Assembly: GCA_004194705.1 (NCBI GenBank) | Contig: SADC01001359.1 | Coordinates: 310,001 to 374,000 of the forward strand | From: Ditylenchus dipsaci | Taxonomy: Eukaryota; Nematoda; Chromadorea; Rhabditida; Anguinidae | Length of the DNA: 64,000 bases | Direction: 5' to 3' | Shown: positions 34,246-46,456 of the stretch, in pieces | Position numbering within the stretch: the stretch's first letter is position 1 | Layout of the letters: every line of letters begins with the position of its first letter | Position numbers and translations under genes: made by a program | The notes under the pieces: model-generated | The model's input: only the letters and a program-made list of their open reading frames with translations | Told to the model about the DNA's origin: nothing | Database searches by the model: none

Positions 34246-35642
34246 AAGCATATGTTTGAAATCGTTTCACTAAACAAATGTTATTCCTACAATGCAGCTA
34301 CGAAATTCTTAGAGGAGATACCTGCGGGAATTTTCCTTGGTCGAATTTGAATGACCATATTGCAGCGCCATAATTCCAATATTTTTTTAAGATAAAATTC
34401 ACAGTAATTTTAAAGAAGAGAAAGAAGACAAAAGAAGCTTTTTTGGTAAAAAACATACCAATCGGTAAATCACTTTAGATCAAAAAGTTTACAACACATA
34501 AACATTTTATAAGAACTTATGCATCAAGCTGATAGTTGGACAACCGGAAATCTCGATATTGACCGAACATTTTCTCCGTTTTTAAGAGATTGGAAAAATG
34601 CCACGCTTTGATTTATTAACAAATACAGTAGTCGTAATAATGTTTGTTTTGATTTTCTTGTTAACTGACATGGCATTATTTTTCCGACCAATTATGCTTT
34701 GACTTCACATTAAACAAATTACTGAAAGTGTTTTTGATCATTTCAAAAAACATATTCATTTCCGTCCACTTTTTATTCACTGAAAATCCTCGGAGAAAAG
34801 TAAAAAAAGACATGTCTCTAATGTTCTTAGATTGATGAAAGTCGTACATTTTAACTAATCAGATAGCTTTTTGCCTTTGTTTTTTGTGTGTTTTAGTTTT
34901 ATTCAACCTCTTCCTATTCTAGTAGCAGAGTAGTCAAACCAGAAGCAACCTAATTTGCCTTCCACGAGGATGCGGCCCAATAAAGCGAGAAAGGGTCTCG
35001 TCCAACAAAAAAATAAATAATAAAATTTAATAGAAAAACGAACAGTGTGTGGGTGTCTCGCTCCATCCAACCGAATTTTCCTGCAAACTATTTTTTATCT
35101 GTTAGAAACACCATTTTTTCACACTTTCTGCACGCAACCCTAATACCTGGTCTTCAAGGTTACGGTGCTGTTCTAAATTCCTTTAAAATTTAAACTTTTT
35201 TGTAGGAAACGCGAAAAAGCATTCATCGAAATTCTAATTAAAAAATTTTCAGCTCTAACCAATTTCCTTTTGCATTGAACTTTTTCTTGGAATTCCAAGC
35301 CGTTTTTTGCTGGCAATCAAAAGTTGGCTGGTCACAAGTGTTGTTGTTGGTGCACCAAGAAGTATTGCTGGTTCTAGTAGGTGTCGAAAGTGCTGGTTTG
35401 TTTTGTTTGCTGGATGGTGAGAAGTGTTGACACTCGAGCTTTTTTGCTGTCTCATCCAGCCAGATGATGATTAATTAAGCCGGTGGGTAAGCGGAACAAA
35501 AGCAAGCAAGATGAGGAAGATCGAGCATGAATGAAGCCAGGGAATAGAATGATTTCGCTGGCATCTTTGTCTAGAGGTATCAATTAGTGGGTGAAAAAGA
35601 AGAAGAGGCGGATCCTCTACCCTTACAACAACAGCTGGTCTT
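34246..35642. other. No gene assigned; possible 5' region of the downstream gene
   Basis: AT-rich up to about 35,230. Then 35,250-35,640 is GC-richer, with TTG/CTG runs, and follows an acceptor-like ATTTTCAG at 35,251. I could not support a reading frame. Confidence 0.4.
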
Positions 35643-38202
35643 CTCCTTTGCCTTTAGTTGGTGTAAAGCACTTCGCTTGCATCAGCCTGGCTGTTTTTTT
35701 GTTCTTTCGCTAAGGAATTTTTTTTTGGTATGTCCCTTGGATTGAGATTGTCCACGTGTATGTGGGCTAAATAGCGTTGCTGTGTTTTTAAGACTAATTT
35801 CTCTGTCTTTTTGTTTTTTCTCCTCCTAAAACATCTCACTTCCAAATTTTTTGCTCTAAGTGCAGCTAATAAATTTTCTACTGTTCTTAGCATAACTGTT
35901 GCAAATACATTCTTTTTTAAATTAGAGTGTTCCTTCATTTTTCCGAATTTTTGGAGAAAAAACTTTATTTGTCATTGGACTATCGACTTCGACATCCGAC
36001 TTCCAGCACTTATGCACTTCGGGAGCGCATTTTGTATTGATATGATAATAGTGTTAAAAGATATTCTAAGTAACTTTTATGCTTTAAAAATGATACTAGG
36101 CCCTATTCACTTTTAGGGGCCACATTTTTAGCTTGGTCCCCCCTGTTGTTTTTTGTTATAAAATGCCTTGGGTTCCCTGTCCATTATAGATATATTGATA
36201 CTGTGATTATGGTGATCATGGTGGTTATGGTCCAACAGGGGAGACCAAGGCATTTTTCAACAAAAAAGAACAGGTGGAACCAAGGCAAAAAAAGTGGCCC
36301 CTAAAGGTGAATAGGGCCGTTAAAAGATATTCTAAGTAACTTTTATGCTTTAAAATGATATTAAAGCTATTTTCTGACGCTTTCTTAAATACGAAATCGA
36401 TTCTTGGAAAAAATTTCGACCGAAATTCGGGCTACCTTGGGTACTAAGACGAATCACGATTCTGGTCAATTTTTGGTCAAAAAAGTTATTCTTTAAATTT
36501 AGTTTTTCATGTAGGAAGGTGTCATAAAATATTTTATTTTATCGTTTTCAGCGAATAATAATTACTTAGGAGACATTTTAAGACTATTATCAAATTAATA
36601 TAAAATGCGTCGTTTTTGTTCAATCATATGTCCTTGCTGACCCTATTTAACGTTCAAGATTCGTGATTCGTCAAGAATGTAGGTATAATATGGATCATAT
36701 TTTTAATTTTTTTACCAGAGGCAATAGAAAATTACTTTAATTTATATATATTATTTAAACTTAAATAAATATTATTTAAACTGAAATTTACAAAAAGTGG
36801 AAACCCTTCTTTTTGATATTTTTCCTTTTGAAAAGTGCAATGAATTTGTCGAAAAACAGTTTATGCAGACAGCGCATGTCTGAAAGTAAGCAATTTTATA
36901 AAGTGGAGATGTGAACCAGCTTGCTTTTTTTGTGCTGGCAAGCGGAAAATTGTCTTTTTTGCTTTGCTTGATATTAATGTATGGTTAAATATTGTGTATG
37001 CATAAAGCTGACAAACACATGTGTTCTTTGGGTATTAGGGATGGCCATATAACCAGTTCACTCACCAAATTCCACTTCCCTCTTTAATCCATTCAAATTT
37101 TCTTCTACACCAATATTTTATTTTTAAAAGGCGGTGTAGAGCTAAAAAAGCTTTTGTGTACTCAGGGGAGCTTAGAAGTTCAAAATTTATTTAATTGAAT
37201 GTTTTGGCAAGACTGCGTTATTCTGTGTTCTCCCAAAAAAAGATCATGTTTGACTAAGAGCCGACATTTAGCCTTGGGAAGCCAAGGTAAACCAACCTGA
37301 AAAGTACCTGGATTTCTAAAAGATATAATAGCTGTAGAGATATGTTAATAATAATAATTTGAACAGTTTTTTGAACTGACGCTGACCGGGTATAGAAACT
37401 CTGGTATGCGTACATTTTCAGAAATCTAGAGTCAATTTCGAGTGATTTGTGTCTCAGGCATGTGTGGGAACCCCAAGCCCTCAGGACACAGGAGTGTGTA
37501 GATCCCAGTTATCAAAAATATGCTCAAATTCCATTTTTTAGAGATTCTATGTATGTTTTTAAGTTTCGCTTGCCTTTATTCAGGGCAAAATATCAATTTT
37601 CGGTTAATAGTGATTTGTTCTAAAAATGGTTGTCCGAGCCCTAAAAAATGTTTTTACAGGTTCAAAGTGGTGGAACATCAGAAAACCACAATTTCGAAGT
37701 GTTTTGAAAGGATATAAAATAACCAGACCCCCATTTTTTCGTTTTTTTGTAATATTGAAAAAAGCACTAGATTCAGGAGTGGATTGAAATATTACATTAT
37801 TAAAGTTGACTGTTATATTTCTGGTACTTATTGGATCTCTATATATAATGCGCTTTTTTGCTTTATTCGATCTCAGATACGACGTAAAAAGAAATTTTAA
37901 GGTAGTTAGCTATAACGTGTTCAAAAGGAAGCCGAACTGTCATGAAAAAAATTTTTATTTCAAAACTAAGCAAAAAAGTGCTTTATCTCTCCGCCCCCCC
38001 CTTCCCTAACCCAATAAGTATTAAATTTCAATTTATCGATTGCACTTTAAAGTTAAAGTACAAACATCTGTACACACGCATTATCAACAATGCTGAATTT
38101 TTATAACTTCAGATTTTGTAGGTCATCCCAATCACTACTTCACAAATGGCTTTAATCTATGCCTCAGCCATTAACAAGAGGGTGAACAACATGCCAGTGA
38201 AG
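35643..38202. repeat. Tandem duplication, copy 1 (2.56 kb)
   Basis: Starts CTCCTTTGCCTTTAGTTGG and ends GCCAGTGAAGAG, where copy 2 starts with the same first words. Copies are offset by 2,560 bp. Differences seen by eye are almost all one- or two-base homopolymer length changes. Copy 1 ends in a truncated duplicate of the exon that continues intact after copy 2. Confidence 0.93.
36099..36318. mobile_element. MITE flanked by a 46-bp direct repeat
   Basis: Ends GGCCCTATTCAC and GTGAATAGGGCC, then AGGGGCCAC and CTTGGTCCCCCCTGTTG mirrored inside. A segment of about 46 bp (36,053-36,098, beginning GTTAAAAGATATTCTAAG) is repeated directly after the right end (36,319-36,363). The same arrangement recurs in copy 2 at about 38,658-38,876. 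Confidence 0.85.
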
Positions 38203-40764
38203 AGCTCCTTTGCCTTTAGTTGGTGTAAAGCACTTCGCTTGCATCAGCCTGGCTGTTTTTTTGTTCTTTCGCTAAGGAATTTTTTTTGGTATGTCCCTTG
38301 GATTGAGATTGTCCACGTGTATGTGGGCTAAATAGCGTTGCTGTGTTTTTAAGACTAATTTCTCTGTCTTTTTGTTTTTTCTCCTCCTAAAACATCTCAC
38401 TTCCAAATTTTTGCTCTAAGTGCAGCTAATAAATTTTCTACTGTTCTTAGCATAACTGTTGCAAATACATTCTTTTTTAAATTAGAGTGTTCCTTCATTT
38501 TTCCGAATTTTTGGAGAAAAAACTTTATTTGTCATTGGACTATCGACTTCGACATCCGACTTCCAGCACTTATGCACTTCGGGAGCGCATTTTGTATTGA
38601 TATGATAATAGTGTTAAAAGATATTCTAAGTAACTTTTATGCTTTAAAAATGATACTAGGCCTATTCACTTTTAGGGGCCACATTTTTAGCTTGGTCCCC
38701 CCTGTTGTTTTTTGTTATAAAATGCCTTGGGTTCCCTGTCCATTATAGATATATTGATACTGTGATTATGGTGATCATGGTGGTTATGGTCCAACAGGGG
38801 AGACCAAGGCATTTTTCAACAAAAAAGAACAGGTGGAACCAAGGCAAAAAAAGTGGCCCCTAAAGGTGAATAGGGCCGTTAAAAGATATTCTAAGTAACT
38901 TTTATGCTTTAAAATGATATTAAAGCTATTTTCTGACGCTTTCTTAAATACGAAATCGATTCTTGGAAAAAAATTTCGACCGAAATTCGGGCTACCTTGG
39001 GGTACTAAGACGAATCACGATTCTGGTCAATTTTTGGTCAAAAAGTTATTCTTTAAATTTAGTTTTTCATGTAGGAAGGTGTCATAAAATATTTTATTTT
39101 ATCGTTTTCAGCGAATAATAATTACTTAGGAGACATTTTAAGACTATTATCAAATTAATATAAAATGCGTCGTTTTTGTTCAATCATATGTCCTTGCTGA
39201 CCCTATTTAACGTTCAAGATTCGTGATTCGTCAAGAATGTAGGTATAATATGGATCATATTTTTAATTTTTTTACCAGAGGCAATAGAAAATTACTTTAA
39301 TTTATATATATTATTTAAACTTAAATAAATATTATTTAAACTGAAATTTACAAAAAGTGGAAACCCTTCTTTTTGATATTTTTCCTTTTGAAAAGTGCAA
39401 TGAATTTGTCGAAAAACAGTTTATGCAGACAGCGCATGTCTGAAAGTAAGCAATTTTATAAAGTGGAGATGTGAACCAGCTTGCTTTTTTTGTGCTGGCA
39501 AGCGGAAAATTGTCTTTTTTGCTTTGCTTGATATTAATGTATGGTTAAATATTGTGTATGCATAAAGCTGACAAACACATGTGTTCTTTGGGTATTAGGG
39601 ATGGCCATATAACCAGTTCACTCACCAAATTCCACTTCCCTCTTTAATCCATTCAAATTTTCTTCTACACCAATATTTTATTTTTAAAAGGCGGTGTAGA
39701 GCTAAAAAAGCTTTTGTGTACTCAGGGGAGCTTAGAAGTTCAAAATTTATTTAATTGAATGTTTTGGCAAGACTGCGTTATTCTGTGTTCTCCCAAAAAA
39801 AGATCATGTTTGACTAAGAGCCGACATTTAGCCTTGGGAAGCCAAGGTAAACCAACCTGAAAAGTACCTGGATTTCTAAAAGATATAATAGCTGTAGAGA
39901 TATGTTAATAATAATAATTTGAACAGTTTTTTGAACTGACGCTGACCGGGTATAGAAACTCTGGTATGCGTACATTTTCAGAAATCTAGAGTCAATTTCG
40001 AGTGATTTGTGTCTCAGGCATGTGTGGGAACCCCAAGCCCTCAGGACACAGGAGTGTGTAGATCCCAGTTATCAAAAATATGCTCAAATTCCATTTTTTA
40101 GAGATTCTATGTATGTTTTTAAGTTTCGCTTGCCTTTATTCAGGGCAAAATATCAATTTTCGGTTAATAGTGATTTGTTCTAAAAATGGTTGTCCGAGCC
40201 CTAAAAAATGTTTTTACAGGTTCAAAGTGGTGGAACATCAGAAAACCACAATTTCGAAGTGTTTTGAAAGGATATAAAATAAACCAGACCCCATTTTTTC
40301 GTTTTTTTGTAATATTGAAAAAAGCACTAGATTCAGGAGTGGATTGAAATATTACATTATTAAAGTTGACTGTTATATTTCTGGTACTTATTGGATCTCT
40401 ATATATAATGCGCTTTTTTGCTTTATTCGATCTCAGATACGACGTAAAAAGAAATTTTAAGGTAGTTAGCTATAACGTGTTCAAAAGGAAGCCGAACTGT
40501 CATGAAAAAAACATTTTTATTTCAAAACTAAGCAAAAAAGTGCTTTATCTCTCCGCCCCCCTTCCCTAACCCAATAAGTATTAAATTTCAATTTATCGAT
40601 TGCACTTTAAAGTTAAAGTACAAACATCTGTACACACGCATTATCAACAATGCTGAATTTTTATAACTTCAGATTTTGTAGGTCATCCCAATCACTACTT
40701 CACAAATGGCTTTAATCTATGCCTCAGCCATTAACAAGAGGGTGAACAACATGCCAGTGAAGAG
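38203..40764. repeat. Tandem duplication, copy 2 (2.56 kb)
   Basis: Second copy of 35,643-38,202. Unlike copy 1, its last exon continues into unique sequence (KSKRSSVEAA...). A GTGTGCGCATCTCAA-family relative and a small frame (MLKFHFLEILCMFLSFAC) appear in both copies at the same offset; I do not consider that frame a gene. Confidence 0.93.
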
Positions 40765-43700
40765 CAAGAGATCGAGTGTGGAAGCCGCCACATCCTCGTC
40801 TTCTGTTGTTCACCAACAACTGCAGAAGCACAGTGAGCATGTATTGCCTGCTTCTTCGGCATTCCACCACATCAAACAGCGCTCCAACGAAGAAACCCAT
40901 CGAGTGGACAATCGACGTGGACATAGCACAGACAATAACCATTACGACACACCACCACCAACACTGCCCAAACGGTGAGCCATTTAATTGGCTGGGAATT
41001 GGTCTGCATAGTCTGCAAGCGTATATTGCTTTTTGCACAAATAAAAAAGAAACTTATGTAAAAATAGGTTTGAAAAAGAACATGAGCAGTTTTCGTAAAA
41101 AAGGAATCAAATAACTGAAAATCCTTAAAAATGAGTTGCTGCAAAAGTTTTACAACTTTAGACCACTCCCAATCAGTAATTAACTACCCTGAACCAGAGT
41201 TTAGGGTGGTTTTGGGTGATTCTGAACGGTTCCGTGTGATTTTCTGAGCAGTTTAGCCAATATTAGTGGGATTTTGATGCGCTCAATCGATTTTTCGCAA
41301 AAACTTCACTACCCCTTTAGTAAACCTCGAGAAATCAGTTTTAGTGGCTTTTGGCCACTCTAGGGTGGGGTTCTGAGCGATTGAGCCGATCAAACGGAAA
41401 AACTGACAAGCAAATTACCTGCCCCTTCTTTAGTAAACCCCAAAAAATCAACTTTCAGTGGCTTCTGGCTTTCCGGGGTGGATTTTGAGCTATCCAAGTT
41501 ATTTTCCGACTAAAAATTTAAATTCCCGCAAAATTTTGTTTATTTTGGCAATAATTTTGTTCAGATCAGATCGATCTGATGGGTTGAAATACTTCTCGAC
41601 GGGCAAAACTTTTTTTGTCACAGATCTCCTCATTTCTGTCACAGGTTTTAGTTTTGCCTGTTTCTTTAGAATTTTTCGATATTTTTCGAAAGTTATTACA
41701 CCATCAGGTAGCACTGCGATTCTAGTTTCCGGCGAAATATCTTTTATTGCATAATCTTTGCGAAATATAACACAAATAGGTAAAAGTATGAAGCAAGTCA
41801 GAAAAATAATTTGGTTCATACTCTAACCTTTTTGTGATATATTTTACAGAGATGTTGCAGAAAAAATCACCCCGCCAGAAACTAAAATCGCAGAGCTAAC
41901 TGATTGTATTAAAACCTTGAAAATGGATTTAAAAATTCAAAGGGGGGGCGGGTTGAGAAATAGGTTTGTCAACCGAATGAAAAATTCATTGACGGGTTGT
42001 AAAAAGATTTTACATATAAAATTATTTATGTGACTTTATGATGGGTTTCACTAAACAATGTCGAATAATGTAGTGAAACCCATCATAAAATCACATAAGT
42101 AATTTTATATGTAAAATCTTTTTGCAACCCGTCAGTGGGTTTTCATTAGGTTGACAAATCCATTTCTCAATTACAAATCACAATCACAAATGGTAAAAAT
42201 TTGAACATTTTTAAACACAAATTGTTTAATGAAAATTTATTTTTCTTAACTTTTTCTAAACAACAGAGAGTCAGTTAAAAGCTTATTGAAAACTAGAGAT
42301 CCAGAGCCACATGTTAAACAGAAAAAATACGATTTGAAAACACCGAGAAATACTCGTTTTTACGATTTGTTTCAGGAAAAAATATTGTTTCAAGAAAAGA
42401 TATTTTTGGGTCATAACAAATAACAATGTCGAAGCAGTCTAACGATTAGGAAGAGTATACAAAGTGACAATGTATTCCAAAATTTAACGTTTGTAAAATT
42501 CATTTAATTTTTTAAAAGTAGAGTTTTTTAGCTTTTGTTTGCTATGCTTAAATAGGGCAAAGCTTTTGTTGCAGCTAAAAGACTTTATTGCGCACCTGAC
42601 GAGTTGCAATTTTTACATAAGATGCGAAAAAAGTCTATTAGATGCAAAAAAAGCTTTGCCCTTTTCAATGCCAGAATACTTTTTTGCTAACTTTCCTTAT
42701 TGTGGACTTTTGTTGGACCTGTACTTGAATTTTTTAATGAAAAGTTGAGTGCAAACTTGTAGAACAGTTTTAAAGAATATTTTTTTAATGATATTTTTAA
42801 GAGTAGCCCAAAAAGTTTATAAAATTAAATATTTTTTCATTAAGTTCTGTAATCTTCTTGATTTAGCTAATCAAGAGCTACTTATTTAACAACTCCAGTC
42901 TTAAATGTAAATTCATAAAAATTGCAGCTGCATTTCTCACTGCTCATGCAGTGTTTGTGCAGAGACCTAGCAGCACTATCAACCACCGATTCCACTGGCA
43001 TCATCAGTAACTTAAGTGGCAGTATGAGGTGTGCCTGCAGTGATGCAGAACTACACATCGTCCCTACAGCCAAACGCACCTCTTCTTCCAAGTCACACAA
43101 AACCTGCATCGCTCAAAAACAAGGCAAGTGACACCTTCTGCAAATTAACAGCAAACAATAATAGAAATTGACAACTGTTGCTGCTAATAACCTATTATTA
43201 AGGATTTGAGCAAAGAAATGGTGTTTTTTAAAGCTCGGTTGATTTTGCACTTTTTAGCCATCTAATCATCACGTTAAAGCATTCTTAAATACCTTCTGAA
43301 GGACGAAAATAAATGCTTTTGCAATATGAGGTTTGACTAGCACAAGGATCGGAAAAATTCAAACACCAAATAACCTCTAAATACACGAATTGTTGTTGTT
43401 AACCTCCGAAGATTCATAGTTTATAACCGTGTTACCGAAAATGGAACTTATCCACTTGGGGCCCTTTTTTTACTAAATGAAAATAATAGTGTTTGTGAAT
43501 GCTGAAACGATACTATAAAGTTATTTTTTTATGATTTTTTTATAAAAAATAAAGTTTGGCCAAATTGTTGAATTTTCAACTTGGCAGAACAAGGTAATAA
43601 CACCTACACATACTCAACAATAAGTTAAAGGAAGTAAATTTGGGCCAAGAGACTGCCCTACGACCGGGTACACATTATCACCGGGTACAACGAACGGGTA

Positions 43701-44743
43701 CACTTTTCTTATAAAAGTTAAAAAATTATGCTTAAACCACACGCATGAGTCCGTCCTAACGGGCGCTGGCCTACCCTTACCTAAGCCTAAGTCTAAGTGC
43801 GCAAAAAAACGAAAAAATTTTAAAAAATTAACAGGGGGACCAAGGCAAAATTTGGCACTGTACCCGGTCGTTGTACCCGGTCATAATGTGTACCCGGTCG
43901 TTGGTATACCGGGCAAGAATATGTTGCTAAATAAATAATTTAGGTGTACGTACTCTAAGATTTTCGAAATTCATTATTACAGATTTTAAAGTATGCTCAA
44001 GAGAATTCTATAGATAGCAAAAATAAGCTTTTATAAAGTTTCAGTTGCAGTGATGTGAAGCGCAAAACAACTGTGAGTGGAGTGCCACTAAGCAGTACTA
44101 TTGGAGCAAAAGAAGCCTATATAGGGAGCTCTTCCAACGACATTAGCAGTTCACACGTCAAAAATATTCGCAAAATTTCGACTCCAGTGATGATGCAAAG
44201 TATGTATGCAGATACCAGTCCCTCCAAACACTCTAGTGGTCAAATGCGCAAAAACCTTGCCAAAAAGCGGCTTAATCAGGTTTATTTATATTTTTAGCCT
44301 AATAAGCTCCTTTTTTGAACATTTTTTTGTGTGCAGAAGTATGGAATGGCAGATGGTGGAGACATCTCCACTTCTGTCTACGCCCTGACTACGGCTACCA
44401 TGGAGGGGATGGAGAGGATGAGGATGGGGCAGACCAGGGTGACAAAGATCAAGCTCTAGCCAAGTGTTTGCGTGTTCACCGCAGTTACTACAGACGACGT
44501 TCCATTAGTTTGGATGCAGCAGTGAATGGAAGGAATGCAGATGGTTGTTGGAGAAGCTTAGAGTCCTCGCCTGACTCTTCTATGGACTCTACGTAAGTGT
44601 TTTTAGCTTGTATAACTACCTGGCACCGGTGAAAATAGCCAGTCTCCAGTTAAAATTAATTTTTTAGACATGAATCCAAGATGAGCAGGAGTGCTTTTCA
44701 ACGCATGCGATGTCGCTTTAACAGATGGAAGTTATCCACTTAA
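40706..44743 (+). CDS. Unassigned basic, Ser-rich protein, five exons
   Basis: Exons 40706-40974, 42963-43127, 44051-44279, 44337-44592 and 44668-44743 join in phase to about 331 residues ending FNRWKLST. The first exon follows an acceptor (TTTTGTAG at 40,681) and is open upstream of the ATG, so more coding sequence may lie 5'. The product is hydrophilic, rich in Ser, Lys and Arg, with kinase-type sites (KSKRSSVEA, KRKTTVSGVP, YYRRRSISLDAA) and an acidic patch (DGEDEDGADQGDKDQ). No membrane segment or known domain, so it is likely intrinsically disordered. Exon 4 needs one extra G in GGGG to stay open. Intron 1 (2 kb) holds a minus-strand small ORF and repeats. I do not recognise the family. 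Confidence 0.6.
41180..41490. repeat. Diverged tandem repeat, about 135-bp unit
   Basis: Words CCCTTTAGTAAACC, AAAATCA, TTCAGTGGCTT, GGGGTGG and GAGCGATTGAGCC recur in order in at least two units. Noncoding, in intron 1 of the 40,706 gene. Confidence 0.55.
41499..41819 (-). CDS. Small ORF with signal peptide, 106 residues
   Basis: A single uninterrupted frame: a hydrophobic N-terminus (MNQIIFLTCFILLPICVIF) fits a signal peptide or anchor, followed by a basic polar tail of about 85 residues (RKDYAIKDISPETRIAVLPD, then GVITFEKYRKILKK) with no internal Cys. A related segment reading [20 protein letters not shown] occurs twice, inverted, at 60,045-60,280, which shows the sequence is repeated and may be coding. 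It could instead be part of a mobile element. No family recognised; it lies antisense in an intron. Confidence 0.45.
   Translation of the reverse strand: MNQIIFLTCFILLPICVIFRKDYAIKDISPETRIAVLPDGVITFEKYRKILKKQAKLKPVTEMRRSVTKKVLPVEKYFNPSDRSDLNKIIAKINKILREFKFLVGK
41950..42165. repeat. Foldback MITE, arms about 100 bp
   Basis: GGTTTGTCAACC, GGGTTGTAAAAAGATTTTAC and GATGGGTTTCACTA are mirrored around a 15-bp loop near 42,062. In intron 1 of the 40,706 gene. Confidence 0.8.
43661..43900. mobile_element. MITE with CGACCGGGTACA ends
   Basis: CGACCGGGTACAC at the left and GTGTACCCGGTCG at the right. Each end holds two or three spaced copies of ACCGGGTACA. The interior contains CCTAAGCCTAAGTCTAAG and the CAGGGGGACCAAGGCAAA motif. 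In intron 2 of the 40,706 gene. Confidence 0.8.
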
Positions 44744-45196
44744 TTAGCTCCACCTTCCTTTTTTGCGGCTTACACGTGTGGTGGACAAGTGAGGGTAGTA
44801 GAAGCGTTTGCGTTAACTCATTTGACATTCCCTGATCTCCATCTCCTGATATATACATACATGTTTTTACTTTGTTCATGTGTAATTTCCTAATCTTCTT
44901 GCTATTTCCTTGAAAGTGAATCGTTGTTGCTGTATATGGAATGCTTTTCCTTCAAACTGTTTTCATTAGTTTTCTAAAAACAAGAAAAAAATAAAGGTGC
45001 TTTCTATCTTTCAACTCTGTTTACCACCTTTGAGCTGCCTTGACATTGCATTTATTGGTATGTATTTCTGAATACTTTTTGCTTAATGGTGCTCAAGCAT
45101 CTTTTCAAAACAAACTCTTAGGTCTCTCCACCAATTTACAATGTATGAGAAATATTTTAGCAAGAAAACAAGAAAGTAGGACATAAAAATAATCAG
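44744..45196. other. 3' flank of the 40,706 gene
   Basis: Contains AATAAA near 44,990, about 250 bases after the stop, a plausible poly(A) signal. Confidence 0.45.
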
Positions 45197-45423
45197 CTAG
45201 CTACAATTATTTACAAATTCGCAAACAACTATATCATCTGATCGTAGATCGGTGGCTGGCGGAGAGTGAAACAAGGCAAGAGATTGCGGCAGTACATTCC
45301 AAAGCATGTGAAGACGCAGCTAGAAAATTAACAAACCCAGCGATTTTATTATTTGCGTCCAGCGAAGAGGAAGAAGATAACAAAAAAATAATTGTCTGGA
45401 AAATTCGACACGTTTCCAATTAA
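45197..45423 (+). CDS. Candidate terminal exon, unassigned
   Basis: An open frame after an acceptor-like AATAATCAG (45,196) runs about 75 codons to TAA. It reads ...VDRWLAESETRQEIAAVHSK and LLFASSEEEEDNKKIIVW, charged and helix-prone. No donor exon identified and no family recognised. The antisense frame over the same stretch is weaker. Confidence 0.35.
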
Positions 45424-46049
45424 AACCATCCAATATTTTTTACAATTGCACAAGCTTTACTACACTTACTGTATCACGAAACAAAGGCTTCATAACTTTT
45501 TTGACCGAAACATGCACAAATTCGTTAAAGTAACCAGCTCAGCTTTAAGTTTCCCAACTATTTTTTTAAATATCATTGAATAGTAAACATACACAAAATT
45601 CCGGACTTTGGACTTATTAGATTTATGAGCTATCAATATTTTGGAGACATTTTTCAAAACTTTATCGGCAAATAAATGACTACACTTGACTACATAAATG
45701 ACTAGCTTATCGATTCAGATTTTATAATTATGCTGAAGTGAAAGATAACAGTAAAAGCTGTCAATCAATTTCAAACGAGGGTTATCATCTTCATTATGAG
45801 TAGTCAATTGGAAGGCCTACATAGACATGTTATTGATTATTAACGAAGACATCATCAGCCAGGTATTCCTTCTATTTCTTTAGTCCAATCGTACAGACCA
45901 TTGAAAGAGAGGAGGGGGAGTAAGTGCCAAGGAGTGTATGCATGCACAAGCAGGCTTTTATCAGTTGTGCCTACCCACTGAATATTTATTAACACTCAAC
46001 GGTCGTGTCCAACAAAACACGGCCTAACTCCATAATATTATCTGCTTAG

Positions 46050-46082
46050 TATAAAAGCAGAAGAGTGTCGGAGATATCAGTT
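46050..46082 (+). promoter_or_regulatory. Putative TATA plus TCAGTT core promoter
   Basis: TATAAAAG begins at 46,050 and TCAGTT, the arthropod-type initiator, has its A at 46,079, the canonical 29-30 bp spacing. A GC-type donor (CAG followed by GCAAGT) lies near 46,126. It could drive the exon at 46,839 or belong to a solo LTR; direct flanking repeats were not found. Confidence 0.5.
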
Positions 46083-46211
46083 AGTGTTTACTATTAATGA
46101 TAATACAGTCTTCAGTTGCGAGCAGGCAAGTCTCATTTTATTAAACTCTTTAAAGAAAAGACATGCAAACACATGTACAGGGCAAAACATTAAGAATAGC
46201 TCTTTTCGACC

Positions 46212-46456
46212 CTAGTAGCGAATACCCCCCCCCCCCCCCTAAAGAATTTCCCGCTAAAACCTATGTAAAAACGTACCCAAATTTATGTCCTAGACCCAGA
46301 AGAAAGTTCGTAACACAGTTATTAATCAAAACTTCCGTGCGCTGGCCTACCCCGAGCCTAAGGGCTAAGCCTAAACTTGTTCTTTCAAAGGGTAGTTACA
46401 GCAATCTTTATAAAGAAAAAAGTTCGGGGAGGGGGGGGGCGGTTATTCGCTACTAG
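46212..46456. mobile_element. MITE with CTAGTAGC ends, second copy
   Basis: CTAGTAGCGAATACCCCC and GGTTATTCGCTACTAG ends. The interior is shared with 23,645-23,838. Confidence 0.8.

Noticed and set aside
37520..40277. Repeated small frame MLKFHFLEILCMFLSF in both tandem copies
   Set aside because: Identity simply follows from the duplication, composition is that of AT-rich noncoding DNA, and no acceptor or Kozak context supports it.
43120..43130. A second GC-AG donor (GGCAAGT) after exon 2 of the 40,706 gene
   Set aside because: The GT four bases later (GGCAA followed by GTGACA) gives the correct phase for the next exon, so a canonical donor suffices.
43785..43800. CCTAAGCCTAAGTCTAAG resembling the nematode TTAGGC telomere repeat
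   Set aside because: Only two to three imperfect units inside a MITE, with related words in other MITEs; not a telomere or a reliable taxonomic clue.
44315..44596. Separate gene starting MNIFLCAEVW
   Set aside because: Its first half is intron plus the wrong frame; the acceptor at 44,336 and one missing G explain the frame as exon 4 of the 40,706 gene.
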